A DNA stretch of 64,000 nucleotides from Ottelia alismoides (GCA_037367405.1 JAZKJV010010540.1:186001-250000), one strand, 5' to 3'. Positions 34,876 through 47,312 are shown, numbered from the stretch's first letter. The notes: generated by a model not told the origin, from the letters alone. Numbers and translations are program-made.

Positions 34876-35757
34876 GTCAAAGATAGATAGTGACCATAGC
34901 CCTCGAGACCCAATCATCATGATGATTTGGTCGACACGGAATAAAGTAGGGGGGATAGGGCAACCAATTGTATAGAAAAAAGGTATATTATATTAATACA
35001 ACTACAAACCAAAAATCACAAAAAACTCAAAAGAAAATCTTAAAATTTAAAAACTCCTATTACTAAAAATATTAAAAATATTTTCAAAAATAAAAAAATA
35101 ATTTTCCATTTTATATTTTTATACATACTTATTGCTACATATTAAAAATAGTTTAAGGAATTTTGGACTATTTATCTATCTTTATGACCTTAAAACATTC
35201 ATCATGTTTAATTACTCCCTGTTTGTTTTGGAGTATTTGGACTTCAAAAATACCTAAATTAGTAAAAATTCTCAGAAAAATTACAAAACAAAGAAAAATA
35301 TAAAAAAGTAAAATATAATTATTAACTATATTTATAAATATATAGCCACATATATTCTATATATAATTACATGCTTATTAATATAAGAACTATTATTATA
35401 AATACCTATAATTTTTTAATACCTTTAAAAAGGATTGTACTTGCATATATTTTCTAAATTTTATGTATTTAATATATATATTTTATATAGTTATTATATT
35501 ATACATATTTGTATATATATACTTATTACATATTAAAAAGAAAAAAATTCAAAATTTAAAAATATAAAAATATAAAAATTAAAAACTAAAAAATTTAAAA
35601 CAAAAAAATATAATATAAAATTAAAAATAAATAAAAATGAAATATCATTAAAACCCTTAAACCTAAAAAATACAAAAAATAGTTGTTTATTCTTTATCGA
35701 CAATAATTGTTTGCCTATCCTTATAGCTCTCAGTGGTTCGACAAGCAGAATACTTGT
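34876..35757 (-). repeat. Large A+T-rich ORF-less repeat, copy 4, deleted and inverted
   Basis: On the minus strand the start zone is GTCGAACCACTGAGAG..GGCAAACAA (near 35738-35708) and the end zone ccctatccccccTACTTTATTCC..GTCGACC (34965-34930). The C/T-rich tract that follows copy 2's end zone is also present (34870-34840). Less than a quarter of copy 2's length, so the middle is missing. Confidence 0.5.
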
Positions 35758-35884
35758 ACCCATTACACATTTTTATTTAGATTATAGTAAATTTTAGTCC
35801 GTTCCATATTGCATTGATATATTACTGCTTGTGAGTTAATTGTTGATTTGATTGAGATCCTCGTGAGCGTTCACTTCAGCGACT

Positions 35885-38149
35885 ATGCTCTCGTTTTGTG
35901 ATATCACACAACCGCTCCTTAGTTTCTCGGTCGATCACTGGTATAACACGAAAACCAAGGCAATGGTTTTAAAAATTGACCTCAAGAAGGCTTTCGACTC
36001 ACTTAACTGGAACACTGAGCTTAAAACCATCTCACTTTCTGGTTGCCCCTCAAACTTTGTAAATTGGAACTTGATCTTACTAGGTAGCACGATAATCTCC
36101 CTCAAAATCAGCAACTCCACATTAGGGTTCTTCAAACCATCACGTGGTGTTAGACATGGTATCTCATTATCTCCCCTACTTTTTATTAACACGATTAACA
36201 TCCTTGAATGCATGCTACAAAAGCTGGTCAAAACAAAACTTATTGGAGGTTTCCAAATCCCCAGCAAAGATGTTGTCATAATCGACATATTATTCGCATA
36301 TGATATACTTATATTTGCAAAATACGATGTGAATGCCCTCAAGTACCTCAAGTTTACCTTAAAGTGTTCTCTGAGAACACTGGTTTATTCATGAATGACG
36401 AAAAACCTCCATACACTGCCTCAACCTCTCCAACGAGGAATCAAATTAGGCCTCCTTAATCCTTAATTAGAGTCTACAATCCTTTCCGATCACATATCTC
36501 GTGATACCTCTATCACCCAAGCGTCTTACAAAATTTGACTGGATCCTGATCATCAAAAAAATCAGAAAAAAACTCCTTGGGTGGAAGATACGGATTATAT
36601 CGCTCCATTTTAGAGTTTTACTCCTAGATTCGTTGCTGACACCACAAATCTATCATGTGTTGGCTTCCCTTAAAGTACCCAAAAGTATTCTCAAAGACAT
36701 TGATAAAATACACAAGAAGTTCCTCTGGTACGACTCCTTGATGAAGAAACATCGCCATCAAGCTCGTTGGAAACACATTTGTCGCCCTAAGTCTAATGAT
36801 GACTGGGGATTCTAGATTTAAAGAAATTTAATCATTCCATTTTATCTGAGTCTTGGATCACTACCCAAGAGAACCATTAGTATCTCTTTGCTTGAATTGT
36901 CTGTGGAAGATTATACAACAACAGACCTTGCCCCATCCTTGAACATCCTCTCCCACGAGATTCTCCCTACTGGCTTTCCATTAAAAAAGGTTCTATGGGC
37001 TTTCATCATATGGCCTCCAAAGCATTAGACTTAGGTGAAAACAACCTACTTTGGCATGACAACATTGACCAAAGTTCCCCTCATCCCAGTTTCCAACATT
37101 GTTCGATTTATCAAAAAATAAGAAAATTTCACCGACCTAGGTTCACTCAACACAATTTGTCTAAGATAACTGTCTCGAAGACCTTTCAAGAAGATCCTCC
37201 TACCACCATGATATCCCTAAAACGAGAGACTTCTGCTTGAATCACCCCTCTAATACCTGGGACAATATTCTCTTCCTCAGCCGGACATCCAACCTAAGGC
37301 TTACATCAAATTTATAACCTTTTGACAAATGATGGTTTAGGAGCCAAACTCCATGATCACTTTTGGAAGAAACCCTTCCACCCTAGAGTCAAGATTCTCC
37401 TCAGGTCCTTGAGTCATAGCAAACTTAGAGCACAAGACCAACCTTTCTTTCTGGATGTACCAACTGCCAATGTGTGCCCCCTCTCTCTCAGCAAATGAAA
37501 TCTTCATACACTATTCATGAGTTGTCCTTTTATTTTCTTCATTTTCCTTATTAAATTATTCTAATTATCGTTGGAGCCTTGAAGAATTTTTTGAGCATCA
37601 TATTTCACACACATACTCCTCATCCCATTGGAAGATATCCACAATACAAGCACCAATCTGGTAGTTGATTTGAAAGGAGAGATGTGCAAGATTATTCGAG
37701 GGTACCTTGCTCCCTCATGACAAATTACCAAAGAGCCCCCCCTTCTCATAAATCATTCCTCTTAAAATTTATCTGTCAACTCCATACTCATTTGTTTATT
37801 GTTATGCTATTTACTATTGATTATATTTGCTAACAAAAGATCTGCAGCCAAAAGCTCGCCAGCTTCCTGAGCCCTCGCCCGCACACTTGTCGGCAGCTAG
37901 CAAGCAAGATACAATAGTCATTGAGCCTCTTCCAACTCACCCAAGCCTGCACCTAATGGACTATTCGATACTTTTTGATCGCTCTCTTTTTCTTATTATC
38001 GGAACATTGTCCTATGGTAAACTTTGACAGCTTTATTTTTGCCCCCTCCCCCATCATCTGTACCCAACGACCCACCCCCATCTTGGGCTCGGGCTTGTAG
38101 TGATGGTTTCTTTTTGATGAAATGAAAGTCGATCGTTTATCTAAAAAAA
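35885..38149 (+). mobile_element. L1-type LINE, 5'-truncated and decayed
   Basis: Reverse transcriptase at 35885-36400: MVLKIDLKKAFDSLNW, a GFFKPSRGVRHGISLSPLLF block, and the catalytic box read F-A-Y-D (usual F-A-D-D), which would inactivate it. An L1 C-terminal stretch follows in broken frames: KLLGWK, ASLKVPKSILKDIDKIHKKFLW (36660-36725), and the zinc-binding RT tail with FFLDVPTANVCPLSLS near 37450. The element ends gatgaaatgaaag...ctaaaaaaatt at about 38149, a typical plant L1 3' end. Upstream endonuclease is absent. The pieces need several frame changes, so this is a relic. Confidence 0.8.
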
Positions 38150-38339
38150 TTCGTGCATTCTAGATTGTGGTTAAAGAGTCCAAATCGACATTGTGAGAAA
38201 GTTTTACGTCCAATATGTCTGAATATTAAGGAAATCGAATAAGAATTCTAAAATATCGAGAAATAATGTTTACAAATATATGATCAAAAGCACGGGGAAT
38301 GGGTCTGTTGCGGCATTTTTTTGAAATCTGTCGCTATAT

Positions 38340-38625
38340 CCGTCCATTGCTAATATATAACAACTATATTTTTTTATTGCGAAATTATTTTTTATACTTG
38401 AAATTAGCGAGAAATGTCATTTTTTGTATCAATTAAATTTAGAAATAATTGACTAAAATCGTGAAAATTAGCAGCAGATAGACATCGCTATATGCACCAT
38501 TATTAATGATATGACAATGGATACGATATTAATTACTAATTTCAAGTATAGAAAATACTTTCACAATGAATAACAACATCATTATATATTTTAAAAGTTA
38601 GTATATACCCATTTTATTGTAGTGT
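38340..38625. repeat. Inverted-repeat debris ending in TGTAGTG (CACTA-like)
   Basis: Arms CTAATTTCAAGTATAGAAAATA.TTTC.CAAT (38538-38580) and their complement (38360-38410) face each other. The right end is tttattgtagtg (complement CACTACAATAAAA). No matching CACTA start was found on the left. Confidence 0.4.
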
Positions 38626-38648
38626 TTGATGTGTCTATGTAATATACA

Positions 38649-38659
<11 letters not shown>

Positions 38660-38679
<20 letters not shown>

Positions 38680-39625
38680 TCAATAATACGGATATCAATA
38701 TTCGTGTATGCCAACAAAATCATGTCCGTATCCATATTTTTAAACAATGAGAACAATATCCATATCCGAAAAAAATAAAAATCTATATCTCCATCCATAT
38801 AAGTTAAAATCAACAATGTATATCTATATTGGCTTAAAAATATTAAGATCTCGCACGAAAATGGATATACTGATTTCACTTCTACATAAAAAACCCAATT
38901 CTTTTACTATACCCTTATATGTCAAAAATCTTTAAAGAACAACTGTCAAATATTATTATATAAATTTGGCTTCGAACTCACATTCTCTAAATGGCTTTGG
39001 AGGTAGTGTTAAAACCTTCGGACACGGATTCGAATATAATTATAATCATATCCTTATCCCTTTTAAAATATGGATACGAATGCAGATACGAATATTGACG
39101 AATGTAAAAATGAGTTATCATATCCTTAAAAATGAATACGAATGCAAAACAAATACGAATCGGATATGAATAATAACAGAAAATTTTAATATAATAATTA
39201 AAATATACATGTTTTAGGATGGTTTACACATGAAATTGATATGCTAGATATAGTAATTTCATAACAATTATATCAACAATGGTGAATGCAATCATAAAAT
39301 GTTGTTACACACAATTATAAATAAATATATTACTATACTTAGATGTTGAATTCCACCCCCTTTAGTTTAGATCATGGGAATCCCGAATGAATCAAGCTAT
39401 GTCTAAAAGCACTCTGGAGAAGATGCTCTCGAGAATGCAAAGCGTATACAAAAATGAATATACGAATATGAATGTGGATATTAGCGAATGTCAAAGTGAC
39501 ATCCATATCTGCATCTATTTTAAAACGAATACGAATATGAATGTCAAAATATGTATAAAACGAATATGATAGCGGATCGGATACGATTATATTCACATTC
39601 GTTTTCATCCCTATTTGGAGGTGTA
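38660..39625. repeat. GATAT/TACGAAT-rich repeat
   Basis: Repeated ggatacgaatatg-type words and complements (39070-39180 and 39440-39600), ending cgttttcatccctattt at 39599-39615. Short tg/ta microsatellite at 38649-38680. Open frames here are low-complexity artefacts. Confidence 0.5.
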
Positions 39626-40465
39626 ACCAACACTGCACCAGTAACAGATGTTGATGATTCCCAACACATCATTGTCTAAGAAGCGTGGAGACTGCATTTG
39701 CTTTATGTTCTTCATAATTACAACTACAATAAAATTGGTTTGAGCCGACGAATAATTCACTGTTAGTAGGTGTATCTTCCGCAGTTAAATATTAACAATG
39801 ATTATTATTATTTGCTTGGTTCCTTAAATTCACAATGAATATTGTATTCTTTGCATCATTCCAAGCTACGAATCATATAACAACAGTTAATCGTTTACTG
39901 CTTCTTATAATCCTTGTTAAATTCAGTATCAATAACTAAAATTTTGAAGGAATACGTTAATGAAAATCTCGTTGTTATATGAACCTTTAGCAATAAATAT
40001 TATATTACTCTAGTATAAACTAGTAAGTTATACTACTTCAACAACTACTTCAACAAAATTCACCTAAGATCACGAACAATTCAATATTTGTAGGGATATG
40101 TTTTGTAGTTAAGTATATAACAACGAATATAATTCATTGTTTGATTTTTTAAATTCACAACAAATATATGATATGTGTTACATATATTCCTCTCAACAAA
40201 TCATTTAACAATGATTATTTATTAAACTAATAATCATTGTCAAGTTTAGTACTAATTAATACAAAATTTAATGAATAAAATAACATAGAAAAATATTATA
40301 TAAATACTGAACAAGTATAACATCCGTTACTAACTACAAGAACAAGAGATGATTTGAAACTGAATAATATTTGCGGTTATATTTTCATATTAAAGATATG
40401 ATAATAAATATATTAATTATCTGCTAAATCATTTTATACCAGTTCTACTGTAGTGAGCATTAGCT
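39626..40465. repeat. A+T-rich subterminal-type repeats, TGTAGTG end
   Basis: The word taaattcacaa.(a/g)aatat recurs at about 39825 and 40150, with aacaa(c/t)ga words between. The stretch ends ctactgtagtg at about 40455, again a CACTA-like 3' terminus with no paired start. Confidence 0.35.
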
Positions 40466-41950
40466 AACAGATATATCAATTTTAAACTGACGTAGAATAA
40501 TCGATGGATTATTAGCTTGACTGGCTAAAAATAAACATAAGCTGCCAACTATATTTTTAATCAAGATCAAACTTTATCAAGCAACTCCTGACATAGGTTC
40601 ATTTGATTAGTTGGATTTGATTAGCAGTTCTAGTTAGTTCCAGCATCACAGAATTGGTAATGGTCAATTGTATTCTCCCCCATGAAAAAAGAATCCATTA
40701 CTGAGAGTGATTGATTAGAAAGTAATATGGTATGTAAAGTTAATAGAAGAGGCTGTTAATTGGCTTGTATGGTAAGTAAAGCTAATAGAAGACGTTAATT
40801 GACTTGTCTTGATCATTGCACTCACAGTTGATCAGAGATCTGCATCCCACGAGAGTGTACCTCTGTTAGCCGACTTCAGGGACTATGACCTTGATGCTGA
40901 TATCAGAGAGGTTTGCTTTTTTATGGATGATACTGAGACCTGAAGATTCCTCTTTGGTGAGGATGATTCAGAAAGCATAGACTTTGGAGTCTTCCCTTCT
41001 GGTGAGTGGTGATGCATTGATGACATCAGTGACATTTACACTGTAGATACCTTAGAGCGGAGGGCAGACTTAGTAGAGATTGCAGACATCGAGTTTGACC
41101 TTACTTCTTTCATCAAGGATATCGGGCCCTTTGATTGTAACTTAAAACCTAATATAATGTCAAGACTAGTCGGTCGGTTTGTCGCCCGCTTGTCTCCTAT
41201 TTCGATGTAATCTGCGTCGATTTAAAAAAACGTAGAGAGTTCAATAACGTGATCTCAGAGGAGTCGAGTCCCAACCAGTCAAGATCCTCCATGATTTGCA
41301 ACTAAGATTTGAGTGCCATTTGATGCTGGCGATGCAACTCCTAGGCTTCATATTCTGGTTTCTTGGAGAGTGAAAATCCGAACATCATTCGCATATAATC
41401 TCTTTGCTCTAGGGAAACAAACATCACTTGCTCCCATTACATACCAAGTTTATCAGACTTAACAACTTATCGAAGAAAGCGAATGTTGCGAGCTCACTTC
41501 CAAATTCCCCAAGTTACTAACACATTTACCAGTTGAGGACACTTGTGTCGTTGAGGTGGTGAACCCATCCAAGGCTGACACCAACTTTCGATCCTAGGGT
41601 GAAAGCGATACATACATGCATTACTTGTAGTACGACGATAGTGTTTGATGTTGCTTCTTTGTTTAGCACGTCTAGATATGCCATTTTTGTGCAGAGGCCA
41701 AATTTTCCAGCGACCATTTCGATGACTTTGATAGATATGGGTTAGTATCACATGGCACCTTTGATTCTCCAACCCTTCTCATATGTAGCTTCTTGAGAGA
41801 AGGTTGGCAGGCACAGCTAGACACTGTTACGCGAAGGCAACTTCCACCTTATTGCTAATTGAATGGATTAGCTAGACATATATATGAGACATAATACACT
41901 ATTTATAGTGCCATTCATGGTCATTAATTCCTGGAAAAACTTATGCCTGA
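40466..41950. other. No firm gene; short acidic coding-like stretch on +
   Basis: 40830-41180 reads with two stops as PLLADFRDYDLDADIREV, DSESIDFGVFPSGEW and ADIEFDLTSFIKDIGPFD, unusually rich in Asp and Glu. I do not recognise the family; a retroelement gag or pol fragment is possible. Minus-strand pieces at 41200-41800 faintly recall PPR motifs but are too decayed to call. Confidence 0.3.
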
Positions 41951-42045
41951 TTGAAATTAATTAAATTACCGGTTAAAATATTGTGTGACAATCAAAACGC
42001 AATAATTTTAATAGCGAATCTACTAGTTCCAAAGGAAAGTACATT
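41951..42045 (+). pseudogene. Ty1/copia RNase H fragment
   Basis: LPVKILCDNQNAIILIANLL corresponds to the copia RNase H block ..CDNQAA..IA.N... Only about 30 codons are recognisable, joined on the right to unrelated sequence. Confidence 0.6.
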
Positions 42046-42189
42046 AAGATCTGGTAACACTTTGCACAAGGGAAACCTATCGTCTGTTGCAGGGTCTGCT
42101 GCAGCAGACGCTGCAGTAAGTCTGTGGACCGCTCGATCACGATTGAGCGCTTCGCACGAATTCATCCTTTTTGCGGGCCTGTATCAGAT

Positions 42190-42373
42190 GAATTTTAACG
42201 ATCTAAACGTTGTTGTAATCGACTTGTTCTAGATAGTGGGCATAGGAATCTCTGTTTTTGACGAAATTCGAATGACATATAAGAGGGATATATAGACAAA
42301 TATACATTGTGATATTTTTCAAAAAAAATAAAAAAAACATCGAAAAAGAAGCAGGGACATCCCCATTGAACAC
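42190..42373. mobile_element. Half copy of palindromic MITE (right arm only)
   Basis: It begins near the palindrome centre (ttttaacgatctaaacg) and continues with ggaatctctgtttttgacg, aattcgaatgacatataagagg and tttttcaaaaaaaataaaaaaa to ccccattgaacac. The left arm is absent. Confidence 0.75.
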
Positions 42374-44563
42374 ATTTAGTATATAATAATTAAAACTTAT
42401 CACTTTCATCCTTATTATGAGTCAACTCCCTACATTTACTTTCATGACCCCAACCTACCTTTAATCTCCCTAGCCTACTGCCCTGCACCTCAAGCCTTGC
42501 TCTGACAATCCCATAGCCTACCTCATTGCATAATTTGCATCTATATATGTGTTCCAACTCCAACCCACATTCTCATAGCCTCGACTCAACAATTTTTAAC
42601 GTTAACATCCCCCAACCGACCTCATCACTCTAGGACTTAACCCACGCCTGCTTTCGCATCTTTGTCACACATCAATGAGCATAATGTGAGTTCCCTAAAC
42701 ACCTATTTACAGATTTTCTTTTGTTTTTCCAGAAGTAATCTGTGAAAGCTCAGTCAGTTTATATGCATACCCTAAGAACAGACAGAAAAAAGGAGTGTGG
42801 TGTGAGGGTGTTGAATCCTACACAAGTAGACAACCGCAAAAATATACATACAACATACACGGTCTTACATGTATAAATTTAATAATATATGGGTTTCAGG
42901 GCTCTTGAAAAAGTCTAGGCCTTACCCAAAAGTTCAGAAATGTATGTACCCACTTGAGATAGAAAGAACTGTTTTCAGGAAAAAGATGACTAAATAATTT
43001 AATTTAAACATTTGTGAGGATGAATGTACCACAAAAGGTCGAAAAATGAGGAATGAGATGATAAATTTATTCTCAGTTACTTCTTATCATAACACCGCAC
43101 GCAGGCTGCAGCACACTCGGTACACAATAAATACAAACCTCTCATAACATTGAATGCTCTACTGCGTGGAGCCTGCAAAGATAAGATAGTTTTCATCAGT
43201 TATAAGTCCCCCCAGCAACAGGAGGAGAAAATATTTCAAGCGAAAAGAGTGAACCATCGGCACTAACATTTACCAACATATGGTAATACATAAAATTACA
43301 CAATATGTTCTGAAAATATACCAAAGACACACAACTGATCACATGTAATTGGTTTGTTCCCACAAAAACCTGAGCAACTGAAACTACTGTTTCTGATCCT
43401 GGAAGTTCAGTAGGTGCCCAACTCGATTGGCCTAAGATGGGGAGGATTTTGGATGTTAGACAAAGAAAAAGTGGGCTTTGATTGGCCTAAAAACTATGAA
43501 CTTAGCTTGGTTACCGAGATTTTTTGCTTTAAAAGCCAATTAGATGAAATTTAACTAAAAACTGATTTTTTAAATTAAGTTTTAATCCTCTATATCAATT
43601 TAACCCACTTAACATTGGACAAAGCCAGGTTTAGTCTGGTTCTAAAGAGAAACTTTGGATACTCCTTTCGAAATAGCGTAATTGAGCATTTAACATTTAA
43701 TAACTCTTATAATCGTGCCATTCTATTCCAAATCTAGCAAGCAGGATGCATGGATTCAAGCCATGTTTAAATGATTTTATTATCAAGAACTGTGTTAAAA
43801 TATGTATGCTTAGGTCGAATATTACTATTAAATATTACACACTTCCGATATAGTTAAAAAATGAATGATTAACGACGAAGTGCCGTTTATTTTCAATTTT
43901 AAAAGCAAATTTGGGCTAAATCACATATTCCTCGAACACATATCGCATAATCCTATGTAACACATCAAGGTATTAAAAACGTGAGGCGTATTGAGACGGT
44001 TTCCTGGCAATGAGGAGGAACATAAGCATCGAGGCGAAGAAAACACGCAAAAAAACTATAATTAAACATAACTATAATCCCAAAAACTCCTAAACTTCAA
44101 ATATTCAAAAACTATATTATCATAAATCCTAAATTTGTGCATTCTCACATCGAACATATGCACGCAATATATCATATCAACAATATATATTACTTTCTTT
44201 CAACAAAAACTTATGAATTTGTGATTATGTAATGTTCATATTGTGAAGATGTGAAGCTGTTATATACTTAAAAAACGTAATGTGGAATGAGAATACGGAA
44301 TTGCATTATCAAGAGGCCCTAAGGTACTCTTATATATAGAGGAGAACTCTTATTGGGAAAATTACATTATCGAAATGAAAAAAAAATAAAAATACATGAA
44401 ATATGAAAAGATAAATATCTCTCAATACATATAATCTCTCGAACATATATCATATTCATTGTACCATACAATTATTACAATATCATTAGTTGATATGACA
44501 TGTTCATCCTAACTAAAAACAATCATTATACATAAACATGATTTTTTTGATGTGATGATTATA
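42374..44563. other. No firm gene; eroded DNA
   Basis: A possible terminal exon at 43077-43172 is listed separately. 44290-44460 (aagaggccctaaggtactcttatatatagagg...) resembles the copia LTR at 53790. 43972-44030 (caaggtattaaaaacgtgagg) may be an hAT-like end. The rest is A+T-rich without recognised features. Confidence 0.35.
43077..43172 (-). other. Possible terminal exon, unknown protein
   Basis: On the minus strand a good acceptor (TTATCTTTGCAG) precedes 31 codons ending in a stop: APRSRAFNVMRGLYLLCTEC followed by AAACVRCYDKK. The Cys pattern is striking but I do not recognise the protein. An upstream exon candidate near 43380-43430 (ELPGSETVVSVAQ, then a GT) is weaker. Confidence 0.2.
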
Positions 44564-44750
44564 TAATGGTCTGGTGGTAGTGCAGTGTGCCTATCACCGA
44601 AAAGACCACGGTTTAAATCCCCCATGTGGAGGTTGCGCTAGGGAGTCAACAACCAGCGTAAAAAATAGTTGAATCTTTCAACATGAATTTGAGCAAGAAT
44701 CCATGTAGCCGGCCCTACTTATAGTTGGAGAAGACTTCGCCATTTTGTTT
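44564..44750 (+). mobile_element. tRNA-derived SINE with RTE LINE tail
   Basis: 187 bp between two 9-bp target duplications, ATGATTATA at 44555-44563 and 44751-44759. The head resembles a tRNA gene: box A-like tctggtggtagtgcagtg (44570-44587) and box B-like ggtttaaatcc (44610-44620). The body aggttgcgctagggagtcaa matches the RTE leader at 3374, gaatctttcaacatg matches 3484-3498, and the tail aagaatccatgtagccggcc matches the RTE 3' end at 4515. Confidence 0.85.
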
Positions 44751-46439
44751 ATGATTATACATTGATGAAATAAAGTATTAAGGGTTTGTTGGTAATTACA
44801 AGGTCTCAAGGTTATCAATCATGCTTACTTAAACCATAGTGCCTTTAGTATTACTGTAAACATATAACTTAAAATAGTTTTATTTAATTTTTCTCAAAAA
44901 ATACATAGCAGAATTGAGGCAGTGTCTCGGTATCGTCTCACCGCCTCGGTACTGCCCTGACACCTCGAGGTTATAGCCTATAGAAGGTTTTATGGAAGAA
45001 CATCTCGAGGTGTGATTTTAAAATCCATGGGTGACATGACCAAACGAATCCGCATACCGCCCAGAACTTTTCAGACATATACTATCAGACATGCAGATGG
45101 ATATGGATATATCTGGTATGCAATCCATCACAATATCCATTTTATACAGCTTTTGACACAAGTATCCATATATGTTTAAATTTTGAAATGGATACGGATA
45201 TGAATAGCTTTGATATTCGCAAATATATGTAATTTTATGTCTGTTTTCATATATAAATATAGTTGCAATGTTTTTTATTGTATTTGTCATAATTATATAC
45301 TTTTTTCACCATATTTGGTATAATCATTATGATATAAGTACATTTTGTATATTTATATCCAATACATGTATATTTAAGTTGACATATAGAGTATTTCTAA
45401 TAATATTTGTATGTAATCGATGTCGTTTAACATCCCTATCCATTTGTTAAAGATATGGTAACATAGTTTTCATATCCGTCAATATCTGCATATGCATCCA
45501 CTATCCTATTTGAAAACGGATAAAGATATGAAAACACTTGTATTTGTATTTGACCATTCGCATACCTAGAAACTACTATTTTATTCATATTGTATTCAAG
45601 ATCTCCTTACTGTCGATTATACTCATGAGTTGTGCTAGTTCATCTTATTAATCTGAAGGTTTATATGTAGATAGGGCTTTTCCAATGAGCTCTAAGCTCA
45701 TTAAGATTGTGATTATTACCCTCACTTCTACAAACGTCTACAATCATTTTGAGAAAAAAATATTATTTTATGAATACTATATCATATGCGTACTTATTAA
45801 TCATATTTTTCTATAAAACTAAACCTATTTAATACGAAAAGCTCATTAGTAAAAAAAGGGCATTTGTAATACAAATAAGCAATTAACTCGTATTAATTTA
45901 AGATTTACTTTTATAAAAATGATCATAAATTTTATGAATATGATACATCTCTAAAATAATAAAAAATTTTCCTCAAAATGATTGTAAACATTAATAAAAA
46001 AAACAGTGTTCATCACAATCAATCAATCAAATATGTTAGCAAGGCCAAATCACGTTAACTATAGCAATAAATTTGATTCTCAACGTCACTAATAGAAATT
46101 CGTCGCATAGATATCGATAACTATGTCAACACATCACCATGTGGTTACCATGGAAACAAAATCTAAAACCCAAATAAGAAAATTCATAGGGTAAATAGGT
46201 CAAAAGTGGAAAAGGGAAACAAAATTCTCTACCATTAAACTCTACTACCAAAAACAATCAACAACCAATCATTATCCCAAACTTCAGTAAAGGTCACATC
46301 ACAGAAAACCCTCTAAACAGTAAAACCCACTAACCGAACACCAAAACTCACATTCAGGCTATCTACCAGATAACCCACAACTGGGGTGGGTTATCCTCCC
46401 CCAAATAACCTACAAACCAAACACACTCGAAAGGTATTC
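44751..46439. repeat. A+T-rich, includes GATAT-type repeat
   Basis: 45060-45560 carries ggatatggatatatctgg, atggatacggatatgaatag and catccctatccatttg, like the tracts at 38.7-39.6 kb. A small hairpin (ataacccac...gtgggttat) lies at 46371-46396. No gene was recognised. Confidence 0.4.
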
Positions 46440-47312
46440 ATCCTGTGATGCTGCAGTTTTGTGATCTGTTTCGGTAGTCTTTGGGTGATGGAAACTCTTT
46501 TGCTTTTTGGGCTGACAATTGGTCAGATTCTGGACTTTGGCATATAGACTTCGGTGTCTCTTTGCTCTATCTTCAAATTGGGATGTGAGGGTGGAGGATT
46601 GTTGGGATGGTGGAGTTTGGATGCATGCATTTCGATCAAACTTTTCTGATCAACACTTGGAGGAGTTTATGCACCTATTGGACTCTTTAGGTCAGATTCA
46701 GGATCCGTCAGGAGGAAGAGATCATCAGGAGATGGGGATTTCAATATCAGACGCGCATACAAATCCATTGATAAACCCCCAACCTCGGTTGATACCATCA
46801 TTATCCATGACTGCAAACTCATTTGGGATCTGAAGCTACAAAGCAGGATCTGTGTTTAACTATGGCTACTTCGTAGGAGGCGAATACTAACCCGGGATCG
46901 TTGCTCCAGATTTTTTGTAGGTGCTACTGATATTTGTCCTCTAGGTATTCTGGATAGTGAATCCATAGAGCACATATTCTTTCACTGTGGTAGAACTTCC
47001 TCCTTATGGCAGGAAAATGGCTTCAACTGGGTGAACGTTCAAAGTATTGATACCTTCTGGGAATTGCTGAATTCTGCTAGATGAAGGCCTCACGAGGAGC
47101 CCCTTTGACAGAAAGCCACTTTTTGGTCCATTTGGTTTGCTAAAAATGGTACAAATTTTGCGGGGTTCGGTTCTAGTCAAAAAAGGTGTTTTTTCATGCC
47201 AAGGTTCTTTTTAAATCTTGTTCTTGTATGTAGTTTTCTCTATATTCCACGTTAATATATTTGGGGCAGACACTATAGCGTGTTTCCCCCTTTTTTACCT
47301 AAAAAAATAAAG
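46440..47312 (+). mobile_element. L1-type LINE 3' relic
   Basis: Frames joined by eye give LGDGNSFAFWADNW near 46483, then the zinc-binding RT tail of plant L1 elements: LKLQSRICVF.LWLLRRRILTRD (46830-46895), then ICPLGILDSESIEHIFFHCG and RTSSLWQE (46930-47015). It ends tttacctaaaaaaataaag at about 47312. Stops and shifts throughout. RT itself is missing. Confidence 0.75.

Noticed and set aside
41200..41800. PPR gene on the minus strand
   Set aside because: Only faint resemblance (DTSVLN.LVN..V.WG) across several frame changes.
44564..44640. tRNA gene
   Set aside because: The box A and box B-like words belong to a SINE head; the sequence does not fold into a full cloverleaf by eye and is bounded by target duplications.
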